Assembly: GCA_018377375.1 (NCBI GenBank)
Contig: JAGZZN010000002.1
Coordinates: forward strand, 1-64,000
Direction: 5' to 3'
From: Streptococcus parasanguinis
GTDB taxonomy: Bacteria; Bacillota; Bacilli; Lactobacillales; Streptococcaceae
Length of the DNA stretch: 64,000 nt
Every line of letters begins with the position of its first letter. Within the stretch, counting starts at the first letter, position 1. A program made the position numbers and the translations under genes. Below, piece by piece: positions 27,584 to 39,683 of this stretch. The notes under the pieces are model-generated. The model was not told the DNA's origin. It ran no database searches and saw only the letters and a program-made list of their open reading frames with translations.

Positions 27584-28714
27584 CTACTCCAAAATAAACT
27601 TCTCTGCTACAGTGTCTCCTAAAAAGAGACCTTTCTTGGTCATTCGTACAATGTCCTTGTCAGGGACCAAAAGTCCCTGCTGGATCAATTCCTCAACCAC
27701 CGGTCCATATTGTTGGTCAAAATTCACACCAAATTTTTCTTCAAAACGCTTCTTGGAAACGCCTGTTTTCTTACGTAGTCCTAGAAACATCTCTTCTTCC
27801 ATCATTTCTGTCTGAGTCAGATGCTCTTCTTGGACACGCGCATTTCCCTCTTCGACAGCTTGCATATAGTGACGAATGGGGCCATGATTCTTGTAGCGAA
27901 TCCCATCGACATAGCCGGATGCACCAGCTCCCAGACCATAATACTCAGCATTGTCCCAATACATGAGATTGTGTCGACTTTCAAAACCAGGCTTGGAGAA
28001 ATTAGAAATTTCGTAATGCTCAAAGCCCGCTCGCTCCAACTCCTGAATAATGTATTCAAACATCTCTGCTTCCAACTCCTCTTTTGGTAGAGGAAGCTTG
28101 CCCCGTCTCATGCGATTCATAAAGACTGTGTGATTCTCCAGAATCAAGCTATAAAGACTCATGTGGGGAATGTCAAGGGCACGAGCCTTCGCAACATTCT
28201 CTTTGACCTGGTCCATGGTTTGTGTCGGAAGCGCATAGATGAGGTCGATCGAAATATTGTCAAAACCAGCCAGCTTCAGACGGTCGATATTGTCATAAAT
28301 ATCCTGCTCTTGATGGCTCCGACCGATCTTCTTGAGCAAGCGATTATCAAAGGTCTGCACGCCCAATGAAACCCGATTAACTGGCGAATCCTTCAAGACC
28401 GCAATCTTATCCGGATCCAAATCACCAGGATTGACCTCGATCGTCAGCTCTTCCATCTGAGACAGATCAAGCGACTTGGTCAGCTCCTTGAGCAGATAGG
28501 CTAGCTGATCCGCAGTTAGAGCTGTCGGTGTCCCACCCCCAATATAGAGAGTCCGTAGGTTTGTGATTTCTTCCCGACGAAATTCTTGGATCAAATGCTC
28601 CAAATAGGCATCGACTGGTTGGTTCTTAATAAAGACCTTCGAAAAATCACAATAAAAACAAATCTGGGTACAAAATGGGATGTGGACATAAGCGGACGTT
28701 GGTTTTGTATGCAT
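27584..28714 (-). CDS. hemW: HemW-type radical SAM protein
   Basis: This 376-residue radical SAM protein has the cluster motif C-x3-C-x2-C in FCTQICFYCDFSK near residue 15 and the SAM motif IGGGTPTA. It resembles coproporphyrinogen oxidase HemN but is the HemW type, a probable heme chaperone; streptococci lack heme synthesis. I place the start at 28714, where homologues begin; its binding site (AAAGG) is very close, so the start is less certain. Confidence 0.85.
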   Translation of the reverse strand: MHTKPTSAYVHIPFCTQICFYCDFSKVFIKNQPVDAYLEHLIQEFRREEITNLRTLYIGGGTPTALTADQLAYLLKELTKSLDLSQMEELTIEVNPGDLDPDKIAVLKDSPVNRVSLGVQTFDNRLLKKIGRSHQEQDIYDNIDRLKLAGFDNISIDLIYALPTQTMDQVKENVAKARALDIPHMSLYSLILENHTVFMNRMRRGKLPLPKEELEAEMFEYIIQELERAGFEHYEISNFSKPGFESRHNLMYWDNAEYYGLGAGASGYVDGIRYKNHGPIRHYMQAVEEGNARVQEEHLTQTEMMEEEMFLGLRKKTGVSKKRFEEKFGVNFDQQYGPVVEELIQQGLLVPDKDIVRMTKKGLFLGDTVAEKFILE

Positions 28715-28781
28715 ACCTTTAATTATACCATAAAATCCCCCCGAGTCCGAAAAGAAAAGGGAATAAGAAGCAAGGAATTCC

Positions 28782-28810
28782 TTGACAATAACGAATAAAA
28801 GGAATAGAAT
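28782..28810 (+). promoter_or_regulatory. ABC-F leader promoter
   Basis: TTGACA (28782-28787), a 17-base spacer and TAGAAT (28805-28810) form a strong promoter starting a leader of about 215 nt upstream of the ABC-F gene. Confidence 0.88.
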
Positions 28811-28840
28811 AAATCTAATCATATTCGGAGGTAAGGAGAT

Positions 28841-28852
28841 ATGAACAACTAA
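28841..28852 (+). CDS. Three-residue leader peptide MNN upstream of the ABC-F gene
   Basis: ATG-AAC-AAC-TAA follows GGAGGTAAGGAGAT, a binding site far stronger than random. A tiny ORF like this in the leader of an ABC-F gene, before a terminator, is the layout of ribosome-mediated attenuation described for several antibiotic-induced ABC-F genes. Stalling of a ribosome by a drug would alter downstream folding. The call rests on position and binding site only. Confidence 0.6.
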   Translation: MNN

Positions 28853-28981
28853 GTTTCGTTAAATAAAATACTTTATTTAGTGGACTGCTTGTTCTATCTC
28901 TTTTTATGTACCCTCTCGCCTATTCTCCAACCATTTGTTGGCTAAATAAGGTTTTTTTCTGCTTGGGTTCCACATGAATAC

Positions 28982-29011
28982 AGCTCTACTAAATAAGTAG
29001 AGCTATTTTTT
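28982..29011 (+). terminator. Attenuator terminator before the ABC-F gene
   Basis: AGCTCTACT pairs perfectly with AGTAGAGCT over a five-base loop and runs into ATTTTTTG. It lies inside the leader, ending about 22 bases before the ABC-F start, so full transcription must read through it. Earlier hairpins (TAAATAAA/TTTATTTA at 28863-28882, and CCAAC/GTTGG near 28928-28942) may be parts of a switch. Confidence 0.85.
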
Positions 29012-29032
29012 GTCCCAGTAGAAAGGAATCTT

Positions 29033-30556
29033 ATGCTAAAACTATCCCACCTCACTATCCGACATACAAAAGATTTACGAGATCTGGTTCAAGATCTGTC
29101 CCTGACTATTCATGAAGGAGAAAAAGTTGCCATTATTGGCGAAGAAGGGAATGGAAAATCTTCCTTGCTTCAGGTCCTTATGTCCCCAAAATCTCTACCA
29201 GATTATCTGACCATAGAAGGAGAAATAACCACTAATTTTCACTCCTATGCCTATATTCCCCAGACTTTGCCGGAAGCATTGAAGAGAAAAACCTTGGAAG
29301 AATATTTTTTTGGAGAGGACGAGCTAGACTATGCCACCCTCTACAGACTGGCAGATCAATTGCATTTTAATAGCGAGCGCTTTGCAAGCGATCAAGCTAT
29401 CGGAAGTCTATCTGGAGGAGAAGCCCTCAAAGTCCAACTGCTTCACGAACTTTGTTATCCTCATGAATTGCTATTTTTAGATGAACCTTCAAATGATCTG
29501 GATTTGGAGACCTTGGATTGGCTCCAGCAGATGATCCAAACGAGTCCCCAAGCCATAATATTTATTTCCCATCATGAAGATTTTTTGACTCAGACGGCGG
29601 ATACCATCATTCACCTCAGACAGATCAAACACCGCAAGGAGGCTGAAACCATCGTGGAGCACCTAGGCTATCAAGACTACAGTAGCCAGAGGGAACAACA
29701 ATTTAAGCAACAGTCTCAGCAAGCGGCCAACGATCAACGAGCCTACCAAAAAACAATGGAGAAGCACCGTCGCGTCCGTCAGCAAGTCCAAACTTCCTTA
29801 CGAAATACCAAAGATAGCACTGCTGGACGTCTCCTGGCAAAGAAAATGAAGTCCCTCCTCTCACAAGAAAAGCGCTACGAGCGAGAATTCCAATCCATGA
29901 CTTCCCAACCCTATGATGAGGAAATCATCAATCTGCATTTTCCTTCCCTCACTCCCTTGTCTCCTCAAAAACGTGTCCTTCTCTTAGATCAAGAAGAGCT
30001 CGCAATTGGGGATCGTGTCCTAGTCAAGAACCTCTCCCTCACTCTTCAAGGGCAGGATAAGATAGGGATTATCGGTTCCAACGGTGTAGGGAAATCCACT
30101 TTCCTAAAAATGATCTGGGAGATTTTACAGAATAATGAGAGTATCCGCACTGCCTATATGCCTCAAGATTACACTGAACGCCTTCCTTTGACTCAGACAC
30201 CGGTTCAATTTCTACAGCATTCAGGCGATCGCGAAGAAATCAACACCATTCAATTGCATTTAGCCTCCCTCAACTTTACTTATTCTGAAATGCACCATCC
30301 TATCTCTGAACTTTCTGGTGGCCAGCAAGGCAAACTCTTTCTCCTTCAATTAGTGCTTACAAGTCCCCAGTTTCTGCTCTTGGACGAGCCTACTCGCAAT
30401 TTTTCTCCCACTTCCCAACCAGAAATTCGTCGCCTATTCGCAGACTACCCAGGCGGACTGGTTACAGTATCCCACGATCGGACCTTCCTCAAAGAAGTCT
30501 GCCAAAAAATCTATCGTCTGACTGAAAATGGTTTGGTAGAAATAGAGTCGCTCTAA
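29033..30556 (+). CDS. ABC-F family ATPase (ribosome-protection type candidate)
   Basis: This 507-residue soluble protein has two ABC domains and no membrane segment. Domain 1 has GEEGNGKSS (near 36), LSGGE and LLFLDEPSNDLDLE; a charged interdomain linker (about 205-300) follows; domain 2 has GSNGVGKST, LSGGQ and LLLDEPTRNFSPTS. The NFSP sequence after the second Walker B is common in antibiotic-resistance ABC-Fs of the Lsa/Vga/Msr branch. It probably dislodges drugs from or remodels the ribosome. The attenuated leader supports inducible expression; drug specificity cannot be read. Confidence 0.85.
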   Translation: MLKLSHLTIRHTKDLRDLVQDLSLTIHEGEKVAIIGEEGNGKSSLLQVLMSPKSLPDYLTIEGEITTNFHSYAYIPQTLPEALKRKTLEEYFFGEDELDYATLYRLADQLHFNSERFASDQAIGSLSGGEALKVQLLHELCYPHELLFLDEPSNDLDLETLDWLQQMIQTSPQAIIFISHHEDFLTQTADTIIHLRQIKHRKEAETIVEHLGYQDYSSQREQQFKQQSQQAANDQRAYQKTMEKHRRVRQQVQTSLRNTKDSTAGRLLAKKMKSLLSQEKRYEREFQSMTSQPYDEEIINLHFPSLTPLSPQKRVLLLDQEELAIGDRVLVKNLSLTLQGQDKIGIIGSNGVGKSTFLKMIWEILQNNESIRTAYMPQDYTERLPLTQTPVQFLQHSGDREEINTIQLHLASLNFTYSEMHHPISELSGGQQGKLFLLQLVLTSPQFLLLDEPTRNFSPTSQPEIRRLFADYPGGLVTVSHDRTFLKEVCQKIYRLTENGLVEIESL

Positions 30557-30560
30557 CGTA

Positions 30561-30590
30561 AAAAAGATTGGCCAAAACCAATCTTTTAAA
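30561..30590 (+). terminator. Terminator after the ABC-F gene
   Basis: AAAAGATTGG pairs with CCAATCTTTT across a six-base loop, a few bases after the stop codon. Confidence 0.85.
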
Positions 30591-30611
30591 TTGAAAATGA
30601 ACTCCTCTTAG

Positions 30612-30748
30612 AAACTTTCCTTAGGTGAGAACGGACGTCAGCGAACTTCATAGAAGTTCCATGACTAATTATTGAGCCTAAGGTCTCAATAATTCCGAGT
30701 GCCTGAAACCATTAAGTTTCAGGCACTCTTTCTCACGGTGGAAAGTTT
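30612..30748 (-). repeat. Structured repeat family 2, copy B (137 bp, inverted)
   Basis: It has the same length and ends (AAACTTTCC/GGAAAGTTT) as copy A, in the opposite orientation. Its stems are AGTGCCTGAAAC/GTTTCAGGCACT, AATTATTGAG/CTCAATAATT and GAACTTC/GAAGTTC. It keeps the GGACGTCAGCGAACTTC block. It lies between the convergent ABC-F and proC genes, and the rest of that gap (30749-30850) shows only a short TTGG/CCAA hairpin. Confidence 0.88.
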
Positions 30749-30850
30749 CAATAGAGGATTGGATAATTCTTGATTTGTTAGACTTGTTAGATTTGTTTGA
30801 AAGAACAGTTTGTCAACGTTCTCCAAACTTGGTTTTGACCAATTTTTTAT

Positions 30851-31666
30851 CTAATTTTGTCCTGCCTCTTTTCCCATTTCCTGGGTGCGTTTATAGGCTG
30901 CTTCCACTCCTGCAATGATATTGCCTCGTAGGCCGACTTGTTCTAAGCGGTTGACTCCTGCGATGGTAGACCCACCTGGGCTACAAACTGCATCCTTCAA
31001 GATTCCAGGATGTTGCCCCGTCTCTAAGACCATACTGGCGGCCCCTTTGAAAGTCTGGGCCGCCATCTGCAAGGCTTGCTCTCGAGTAAGCCCTAAGCTC
31101 ACTCCTGCATCTGCCATGGCTTCGATCATCTGATAGACAAAGGCTGGACCACAGCCTGCAACAGCAGTTGCAGGATCCATCAATTTTTCTTCGATTTCGT
31201 AGAGGGCTCCAGCTTCTCCTAAGAGCTGTTTGACTTGGGCTAGTTGCTGGTCTGTCACTGCTTGGGAGCGGGTCAGACTGATGACACCTTGACCAATGGC
31301 TACGGGCGTATTAGGCATGATGCGGATGAGCCCCAGCCGCTCATTTTTAACTACACTTGCCATTTGCTTCAGTTCCAGACCTGCTGCCATAGAAACCAAC
31401 AGGAGATTGGAACGTTGGCCCAAAATGTCCTGGTACTCTTCAAGTAAAGGGCTGATTTGGTAGGGTTTGACACCTAAGAAGATGACCTCCGCCTCTTGAA
31501 AGACTTGTTCAAGATCAGATGCTGTTCCCCCATATTGGCTGATAAACTCTTCCACCTTTTGTGGGGAACGATTGACCAAGAGCAGGTCTGTGCTAGCCAC
31601 TTCTTTTGCGACCGCTTTGGCCAGACTAGCTCCCATATTTCCAAGACCGATAAATGCTACTTTCAT
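30851..31666 (-). CDS. proC: Pyrroline-5-carboxylate reductase
   Basis: This 271-residue enzyme makes the last step of proline synthesis. It has an N-terminal Rossmann motif FIGLGNMGASLAKA and the C-terminal P5CR signature AGVNRLEQVGLRGNI after SPGGSTIAG. It ends in the proBAC operon, three bases after proA. Normal length. Confidence 0.95.
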   Translation of the reverse strand: MKVAFIGLGNMGASLAKAVAKEVASTDLLLVNRSPQKVEEFISQYGGTASDLEQVFQEAEVIFLGVKPYQISPLLEEYQDILGQRSNLLLVSMAAGLELKQMASVVKNERLGLIRIMPNTPVAIGQGVISLTRSQAVTDQQLAQVKQLLGEAGALYEIEEKLMDPATAVAGCGPAFVYQMIEAMADAGVSLGLTREQALQMAAQTFKGAASMVLETGQHPGILKDAVCSPGGSTIAGVNRLEQVGLRGNIIAGVEAAYKRTQEMGKEAGQN

Positions 31667-31669
31667 GAC

Positions 31670-32917
31670 TTACCTCACTTGACCATTTCCACTGACGATA
31701 TACTTGTAACTGGTCATCTCCCGCAGTCCCATTGGTCCACGCGCATGGAGTTTTTGGGTCGAGATCCCCATTTCACAACCTAGGCCAAATTGTCCCCCAT
31801 CTGTAAAGCGTGTAGACGCATTGACATAAACGGCTGCTGAATCTACTTGCTTGGTAAAATAAGCGGCTGTCTCAGGATTTTCAGTGACAATGGCATCTGA
31901 ATGATGGGTGCTGTGGGCTTCTATGTGGCCTACCGCTTCCTCGACTCCATCAACAACCTTGACTGCCAATATATAATCTAAAAATTCAGTATCAAAATCC
32001 TGCTCCTGCGCTGCTTTCCCCGAAATGATAGCCTGTGCGTCCTCATCTAGGCGCAACTCAACCGATCTTTCCCGCTCATCCACTAAGCGCACTTTGACCA
32101 AGGGCAAGAAATCAGACGCGATCGCTCGATCGACCAACAAGACCTCCATGGCGTTGCAGACAGACGGCCGACTGGTCTTGGCATTTTCAATAATCGCTAG
32201 GGCTTTCTGGAAGTCAGCCTCCTTGTCCACATAGACATGAACAATTCCAGTTCCTGTCTCGATCACGGGGACAATGGCATTTTCAACCACTGCTTGGATC
32301 AAGCCAGCACCACCTCGTGGAATGAGCAAGTCCAGATAGCCCTTGGCCTTCATCATAGCAAGGCTGGAAGCTCGACTCGTATCTTGGATCAATTGGAGAA
32401 GGTCTGGATTGAGTCCGGCTTCTTCCAATCCACCCTTGAGTGCGGTCACGATCGCTTGGGCAGAATGAAAGGCATCCCTTCCAGTACGAAGAACCACTGC
32501 ATTTCCACTCTTGATGGCAAGCACTGCAGCGTCTGACGTTACATTTGGACGGCTTTCATAAATGATCCCAATGACGCCCATGGCGACTCGAACTTTCTGG
32601 ATTTCAAGGCCATTTTCCAAAACTTCAGTATCCAGCACTTCCCCAATCGGATCTGGCAGATCGATTAAAGCACGGATCCCTTGTGCCATCCCTTCAATCC
32701 GCTCTTGATCAAGAAAGAGGCGATCTAGCATGACTTCAGAGATCTTCCCGCGTGCCGCTTCCATATCGATTTGATTGGCTACTAAAATGGCTTCAGTCGC
32801 TTTCAAAAGCTGGCTAGCCATGGCCTCCAAAGCCTGATTTTTAAGAGCTGTACTGGCTGTATTGATGCTTTTCTTAGCTGATCTCGCTAAGGCTAATTGT
32901 TCTTGTGTTATTCCCAT
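31670..32917 (-). CDS. proA: Glutamate-5-semialdehyde dehydrogenase (gamma-glutamyl phosphate reductase)
   Basis: This 415-residue enzyme reduces gamma-glutamyl phosphate with NADPH. The catalytic Cys lies in [12 protein letters not shown] and the cofactor region in [21 protein letters not shown] start at the ATG at 32917 after GAGGAAAACGT, which gives the family N-terminus [10 protein letters not shown]; an upstream TTG would overlap proB. Second gene of proBAC. Confidence 0.95.
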   Translation of the reverse strand: MGITQEQLALARSAKKSINTASTALKNQALEAMASQLLKATEAILVANQIDMEAARGKISEVMLDRLFLDQERIEGMAQGIRALIDLPDPIGEVLDTEVLENGLEIQKVRVAMGVIGIIYESRPNVTSDAAVLAIKSGNAVVLRTGRDAFHSAQAIVTALKGGLEEAGLNPDLLQLIQDTSRASSLAMMKAKGYLDLLIPRGGAGLIQAVVENAIVPVIETGTGIVHVYVDKEADFQKALAIIENAKTSRPSVCNAMEVLLVDRAIASDFLPLVKVRLVDERERSVELRLDEDAQAIISGKAAQEQDFDTEFLDYILAVKVVDGVEEAVGHIEAHSTHHSDAIVTENPETAAYFTKQVDSAAVYVNASTRFTDGGQFGLGCEMGISTQKLHARGPMGLREMTSYKYIVSGNGQVR

Positions 32918-32927
32918 ACGTTTTCCT

Positions 32928-34037
32928 CTAGAATTCTGTAAAGAGTAGGTCAATCTCAGGAGTTACCGAGATCCAATCATCCCGGTGGATAAGGATTCCC
33001 TTAGCTTTTTTAGATTGGAGTAGATCGCGCACAGCTGATTGGCCGAGACGGACCTTGCCTTTCCCTAATAATTGACCAGTCTCTTGATGATAGACGCTGA
33101 CAATGTCGTGATAAGAAAAATCTCCTTCTGCCTTGGTCACACCAGAAATCAATAGACTCTTTCCATGATCCAACAGGGCTTGCGCTGCTCCAGCATCCAC
33201 CCAAACAGCACCTTTACTTTCTGCATAAAAGGCTAGCCATTGCTTCTGGGTTTTTAAGCCCTTATCCTCTGCAAGGAAGTAACTGCCATCTGCCTGCTCT
33301 TGCGCCGCTTCGATCAAGGAATCAGGCTTGAGAGACGAGCAAATATATACAGGAACCCCTGACTCCGTTGCAAGTGTCGCTGCCTTGAGTTTGGTCAGCA
33401 TTCCACCAGTTCCGTTGCTACTGCCAGCACCACCCGCCATCTCGATCATCTCGCGGGAAATGTGTTCGATTCGATCCAAGCGTTTAGCTGTTGGATCCTG
33501 AGAAGGATTAGCTGTATAGAGACCATCTACATCTGTTAATAGTACCAAAAGATCCGCTTGAACCATGGCTGCAACCTGCGCACTCAAGGTATCATTGTCA
33601 CCAACTTTTAACTCGGCAATCGAGACCGTATCGTTTTCATTGATAATCGGGATGGCCCCACGATTGAGCAGGACAGAAAGGGCCTGATGAGCATTTTTAT
33701 AGCGGCGCTGATCCGCAAAATCATCCTGGGTCAACAAAATCTGCGCAGAAACAATGTTGCGTAAGAGCAGGTTAGCTGTATATTCTTCCATCAGTAAGCC
33801 TTGCCCAACTGCCGCAGAAGCTTGCTTGTCTGCCACCTTGGTCGGCCGTTTCTTAAAACCAAGAGCACCAAATCCAGCAGCAACTGCCCCTGATGAGACC
33901 AAGATCAACTCATGACCTGATTCATGTAAGAGAGCCAACTGTTGCGTAATGACCTTGACCTTCTGTCTGGAGAGACTTCCGTCTGGATTGGTCAAAGACG
34001 AGGTCCCTACTTTAAAGACGATTCGTTTTGCTTTCAT
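32928..34037 (-). CDS. proB: Glutamate 5-kinase
   Basis: This 369-residue enzyme has an amino-acid kinase domain ([43 protein letters not shown]) and a C-terminal PUA domain (about 275-360). It phosphorylates glutamate in the committed step of proline synthesis and is usually feedback-inhibited by proline. First gene of proBAC. Confidence 0.95.
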   Translation of the reverse strand: MKAKRIVFKVGTSSLTNPDGSLSRQKVKVITQQLALLHESGHELILVSSGAVAAGFGALGFKKRPTKVADKQASAAVGQGLLMEEYTANLLLRNIVSAQILLTQDDFADQRRYKNAHQALSVLLNRGAIPIINENDTVSIAELKVGDNDTLSAQVAAMVQADLLVLLTDVDGLYTANPSQDPTAKRLDRIEHISREMIEMAGGAGSSNGTGGMLTKLKAATLATESGVPVYICSSLKPDSLIEAAQEQADGSYFLAEDKGLKTQKQWLAFYAESKGAVWVDAGAAQALLDHGKSLLISGVTKAEGDFSYHDIVSVYHQETGQLLGKGKVRLGQSAVRDLLQSKKAKGILIHRDDWISVTPEIDLLFTEF

Positions 34038-34111
34038 CGCTGTGTTTCTTTCTAATACTATTTATTTCGTATGTAATGAAAGTGACTGAATCTCCATTCA
34101 GCCATTCTTCA

Positions 34112-35002
34112 TTATCCTTTTCGAAGGTCTTCCAGCGTTTTCTCAAAGATCGCTGGCACTTCTGCTGTAAATTCCAAGGTCTCGCCTGTACGGGGGTGGG
34201 TAAAGCCGAGTGTCCGTGCATGAAGAAACTGTCCTTGTCCTTTAAGTGTCTTCTTAGGACCATAAGCAGGATCTCCAGCCACGGGATGGCCAATATAGGC
34301 CATGTGCACCCTAATTTGATGGGTCCGACCAGTCTCCAGTTGCAACTCTACCAAGGTGTAATTCCCAAAGCGTTCCAAGACCTGAAAACGGGTCACTGCT
34401 GGTTTTCCTTTAGCCGTCACCGCTTGTTTTTTCCGGTCCTTTTCACTACGACCAATTGGTGCTTCAATCATCCCACGATCGTTCGGAAGGTTGCCATGGA
34501 CAATGGCCCAATACTTCCGTAGAGATTTTTTGTCTTTTAGTTCCTCTGCTAAGGCGACGTGAGCTTGGTCATTTTTTGCGACCATCAAGAGGCCTGACGT
34601 GTCTTTATCAATCCGATGAACGATCCCTGGACGCAATTCCCCATTGATCCCTGAAAGGTCCTTGACATGGTATAGGAGCGCATTGACCAAGGTCCCACTG
34701 GTATGACCCGCACTTGGGTGAACAACCATGCCTTGAGGTTTATTGACGACGACTACATCCTGGTCCTCATAGACGATGTCTAAGGGCAGATCTTCTGCTT
34801 CATAGCTGACCTCTTCCACTTCTGGGACTTCATACTGGATGATATCCCCTTCTTTGACCGTGTACTTGGCTTTTTTCACAGTCCCATTGACCAGAACTTT
34901 TCCTTCTTTGATCTGCTCATTGGCCACAGCTCGTGACAAGGGAGTCAAATCCGCCAAAGCCTTATCCAGCCGCGCACCGGCTACTTCAATTTTAATTTCC
35001 AT
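34112..35002 (-). CDS. rluD: RluD-family 23S rRNA pseudouridine synthase
   Basis: This 296-residue protein has an N-terminal S4 RNA-binding domain ([22 protein letters not shown]) and the RluA-family catalytic motif [15 protein letters not shown] with the nucleophilic Asp near residue 134. The target, uridines of helix 69, is inferred from the family. The start overlaps the end of lspA by 11 bases. Confidence 0.9.
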   Translation of the reverse strand: MEIKIEVAGARLDKALADLTPLSRAVANEQIKEGKVLVNGTVKKAKYTVKEGDIIQYEVPEVEEVSYEAEDLPLDIVYEDQDVVVVNKPQGMVVHPSAGHTSGTLVNALLYHVKDLSGINGELRPGIVHRIDKDTSGLLMVAKNDQAHVALAEELKDKKSLRKYWAIVHGNLPNDRGMIEAPIGRSEKDRKKQAVTAKGKPAVTRFQVLERFGNYTLVELQLETGRTHQIRVHMAYIGHPVAGDPAYGPKKTLKGQGQFLHARTLGFTHPRTGETLEFTAEVPAIFEKTLEDLRKG

Positions 35003-35453
35003 GCGTTTCCTCTTTCAACATCAGGATCAGGAGCAAGAAAACTCCAACTGTCAAATAGCTATCTGCTACATTAAAAATGGCAAAATTCATAAAGTCCAGG
35101 TGGAACATATCGACTACAAATCCCTGACGCAGGCGATCGATAAAATTCCCCAAGCCACCTGCAATAACCAAGGTCAAGCCTGTCACCATCCAAAGCGAAC
35201 CTTTGAGGTGCTTATAAAGATAGTAAAAGGCCCCTACCATCACGACTAGAGTGATGAGTGTAAAGAACCATTGCTGATTTTCAAGAAGCGAAAAAGCTGC
35301 ACCTGTGTTTTGAAGATAAGTCAGACTGACCACATGGGGAATAAAAGACTTGACGACACCCAGTGGAATGTTCTTCACCACATACCATTTGACCAGCTGA
35401 TCCAGTAGGACCAAAAGGACAATCGCTACCGGGACCATTGTTTTTCTCTTCAT
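34992..35453 (-). CDS. lspA: Lipoprotein signal peptidase
   Basis: This 153-residue aspartic protease has four membrane helices and cleaves prolipoprotein signal peptides. The catalytic aspartates lie in GNFIDR and [11 protein letters not shown], and NTGAAFS is conserved. It processes the lipoproteins encoded in this window. It lies between the LysR gene (three-base gap) and rluD (overlap). Confidence 0.95.
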   Translation of the reverse strand: MKRKTMVPVAIVLLVLLDQLVKWYVVKNIPLGVVKSFIPHVVSLTYLQNTGAAFSLLENQQWFFTLITLVVMVGAFYYLYKHLKGSLWMVTGLTLVIAGGLGNFIDRLRQGFVVDMFHLDFMNFAIFNVADSYLTVGVFLLLILMLKEETHGN

Positions 35454-35456
35454 TTC

Positions 35457-36359
35457 TTACCTCTTTTGATCAAAATATTCTACCATGACCTCGACAAACT
35501 TCTCTGCTACAGGAGAGAGATCCATCTCTTCGCGTTTGACATAGACCATTTTATTGTCTAAATTATCTTCTAAAGGAATCACGGTAATGCCATTCACGGA
35601 CTGGCTATCTAAAAAGCCTGATCCCGTCGCATAAGCATCCGTCCGCTCCAAGATTCCATTCAAGGTTGCCCGGTCGGTCACATTGAACATTTGTGAGCTC
35701 GAGCTGGTATCGACAAAGTTCTCTGAATAATAGAGGTACTCATCTTTTTCTTGGGTAAAACGAACAGTTGGCAACTGAGCTAGATCTTCCATAACCAGTT
35801 TTTTCTTCTTAGCCAGAGGGTGTCCCTTACGAAGGTAAATATGAGTCTGAAAAGGAATCAAATCCACTACTTCAAGTCCTAATTTATCAACCCGTTGCAT
35901 AATCCCCTTGGTATTTTGACGGTTGAGATAAATAATCCCCAACTCACTATGCCCTTGAGCCACTTCGTCCAAAATTTGGACCGTCGTTGATTCAAAGATG
36001 CGGAAGTTTTTATTTTCCGGATAGCGGATCGAAAATTCCGTCATCAAAGGTGGCAAGAAGTCATAGTGTTGACTAGAAATAGAGAATTCTTTCTTCTCTT
36101 CTTCAGAACTGGCATATTGATTTTGAAAAACATCAAACCCTTTGACCACGTCCTGCGCTTTTTCATAAAATTCCATTCCCCGACGGGTCAAAAAAGTCCC
36201 CGAACTAGTCCGACGAAAAATCTTGAAGCCCAGTTCTTTTTCCAGATCTCTGACGGAGATGGACAAGCTAGGCTGACTCACATACATTTTTTCAGCAGCC
36301 TCACGAAAAGTACCACTATTGGCAATCGCCACTACATATCGTAATTGTTGTATATTCAT
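35457..36359 (-). CDS. LysR-family regulator (CpsY/MetR-like)
   Basis: This 300-residue regulator has an N-terminal winged HTH (QQLRYVVAIANSGTFREAAEKMYVSQPSL) and a LysR substrate-binding domain with LPTVRFTQEKDEYLYYSE. The position next to lspA-rluD equals that of the CpsY/MtaR-like regulator of other streptococci, which governs methionine and cell-surface genes. That assignment is by context. Confidence 0.85.
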   Translation of the reverse strand: MNIQQLRYVVAIANSGTFREAAEKMYVSQPSLSISVRDLEKELGFKIFRRTSSGTFLTRRGMEFYEKAQDVVKGFDVFQNQYASSEEEKKEFSISSQHYDFLPPLMTEFSIRYPENKNFRIFESTTVQILDEVAQGHSELGIIYLNRQNTKGIMQRVDKLGLEVVDLIPFQTHIYLRKGHPLAKKKKLVMEDLAQLPTVRFTQEKDEYLYYSENFVDTSSSSQMFNVTDRATLNGILERTDAYATGSGFLDSQSVNGITVIPLEDNLDNKMVYVKREEMDLSPVAEKFVEVMVEYFDQKR

Positions 36360-36451
36360 TCCATTTTCCTTATTACAGTATCGATCTATTATACCATAAA
36401 TTAGGGGCTGAAAGAAGAGATCCGTTTAAGAGACCTTCATCAAGTGAAGAT

Positions 36452-36480
36452 AAAAAACTGGAACTAAAACAGTTCCAGTT
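36452..36480 (-). terminator. Terminator of lacTFEG
   Basis: On the minus strand AACTGGAAC pairs with GTTCCAGTT over a seven-base loop, followed by TTTT, five bases after the lacG stop. Confidence 0.9.
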
Positions 36481-36485
36481 GATAC

Positions 36486-37916
<1,431 letters not shown>

Positions 37917-37925
37917 TCAAAGGAA

Positions 37926-37971
37926 AAGTGAGTGGAGAGGAGTTAGTGAGCCATCCATCTCCATCTCACTT
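37926..37971 (-). promoter_or_regulatory. Intercistronic hairpin between lacE and lacG
   Basis: AAGTGAG/CTCACTT and TGGAGA/TCTCCA form an almost continuous stem with one bulged base. There is no T-run, so a role in mRNA processing or 3'-end protection is more likely than termination. Confidence 0.65.
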
Positions 37972-37979
37972 ATTCGTTC

Positions 37980-39683
37980 TTATTCTTCAAACTGCGCTTG
38001 AACAAAGGCTAGGGCACCTTGTCCATCACGTGTCAATTTAATGTATTGAGCACCTTCTGTCTTAGCCAATTTGATGCCTAGTTTATCTGTTTCTGCCTTC
38101 ATGTCTTCATAGTTAGAAGCAACCTGAGGAGCAAGGATAACCAAGTCAAATTCTGGCAACATTTCACGGTGAGCACCATAGCCACCTGCTGCTGCTTTGA
38201 CAGGAACATTGTATTCTGCTGCTGCCTTGTTTAAGGCATTGGCAAGGAGTCCACTGGTACCACCACCGGCACAGAGAACCAAGACGTTTGTTTCTTTTGT
38301 GATATTGTTTTGAACTGGTTCGTTTTCAACACCAGCTTTTTCAAGAATAGCATCTGCTTTTGCAGTGTTAAAGTTTGCAGCAACTTTTTCTTTCAAGCTA
38401 TCGTTTGATTTACCAGAACGTTCTTCTTCAAGAATTTGTTCATCATAAACCTTCACGAATGGATAGTAAATGATCACGTCAACTACTACTAATAGCGCAG
38501 CAAGGATGAAGGAAAGAACTTGGAAGTTTGTACCAAGGACAATTCCGAGAGGACCAGGTGTTACCCATGGAAGGTTAGCGGAGAATGAGTTCATTCCCAA
38601 GGTATCAACAAAGAATTTGAAGATCCAGACGTTTGCGATTGGCGCAAAGATAAATGGAATGAAGAAGGTTGGGTTCAATACAATTGGAGCCCCGAAGAGA
38701 ATTGGTTCATTGACCCCAAAGAAGGTTGGAACGACCGAAGCACGTCCAATCGCACGGTTACGTTCAGACTTACACAACCACATGAAGAGGAAGGGAACAA
38801 TCAAGGTTGCACCAGTACCACCCATGGTAACGATAAACATTTGAGTCCCAGATGTGATGACTTTATCAGCATGTTGTCCGGCTTGAAGCAAGTGTAAGTT
38901 GTTATCGATATTTGCATATGTGATTGCCGCAATCGCTGGTTCTACGATTGAAGGACCATGGATACCTACAAACCAGAAGAAGGCATAAGCACCAAAAATA
39001 AGGGTAATTCCAAGATATCCATCTGCTGCAGAGAACAATGGAGCTAGAAGTGTTCCGATAGATTCCGCAACTGTTACACCGATAGCACCTTTAACAATCA
39101 ATTCAAATGCATACAAGAGAACAATTGAAACTGTAAATGGAATCAAGTCTTTAAAAACTTGTGAAATATTCGGTGGAACCTCGTCTGGCATGCGAATCGT
39201 CACATTATTTTTCACACAGACCTTATAAACATTAACGGTAACAAAGGCTGCGATGAAGGCTGTCAACAGACCTTTTGTACCCATGAAGGCTGTTAAGAAT
39301 CCACCTTCTTTAGCAGGTTCAGCAGCCATGAGCAAGAAGCCAACCATAGAAGCCAACATTGTAGAAATGAAGTTGATTTGGTTAGTTGCTGGAAGGTCGC
39401 GGTTCATTGAATCAGTCAAAGCCTTAGCCGTTGTACCACCAACGAAGAAGGCCAAGATGCCCATAGAATAGTTATATGGAGTCATCAAGAATGTTTCAAT
39501 ATCTTTAGACCAGTGGAATCCCCAAGCGTTTGGTACATACGCAATTAGGATGAAAATAGATGAGAAAAGGATAACAGGCATCCCTGCAATAAAGCCGTCC
39601 CGAATCGCTCGCAAATATTTGTTTCGAGAAATCTTTTCAAAGAATGGTTTCCCTTTTTCAATCAGTTCAATCAGTTTATTCAT
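37980..39683 (-). CDS. lacE: Lactose PTS enzyme IICB
   Basis: This 567-residue protein has an eight-to-ten-helix IIC domain (residues 1-430) and a cytosolic IIB domain (about 465-567) whose phosphocysteine lies in [12 protein letters not shown]. It imports lactose as lactose-6-phosphate. The stop-start overlap with lacF is TAATG, so they are coupled. Confidence 0.96.
   Translation of the reverse strand: MNKLIELIEKGKPFFEKISRNKYLRAIRDGFIAGMPVILFSSIFILIAYVPNAWGFHWSKDIETFLMTPYNYSMGILAFFVGGTTAKALTDSMNRDLPATNQINFISTMLASMVGFLLMAAEPAKEGGFLTAFMGTKGLLTAFIAAFVTVNVYKVCVKNNVTIRMPDEVPPNISQVFKDLIPFTVSIVLLYAFELIVKGAIGVTVAESIGTLLAPLFSAADGYLGITLIFGAYAFFWFVGIHGPSIVEPAIAAITYANIDNNLHLLQAGQHADKVITSGTQMFIVTMGGTGATLIVPFLFMWLCKSERNRAIGRASVVPTFFGVNEPILFGAPIVLNPTFFIPFIFAPIANVWIFKFFVDTLGMNSFSANLPWVTPGPLGIVLGTNFQVLSFILAALLVVVDVIIYYPFVKVYDEQILEEERSGKSNDSLKEKVAANFNTAKADAILEKAGVENEPVQNNITKETNVLVLCAGGGTSGLLANALNKAAAEYNVPVKAAAGGYGAHREMLPEFDLVILAPQVASNYEDMKAETDKLGIKLAKTEGAQYIKLTRDGQGALAFVQAQFEE

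Noticed and set aside
30825..30848. TTGG/CCAA hairpin followed by T6 as the proC terminator
   Set aside because: The T-run is on the plus strand, while proC is on the minus strand, and the stem is only four bases.
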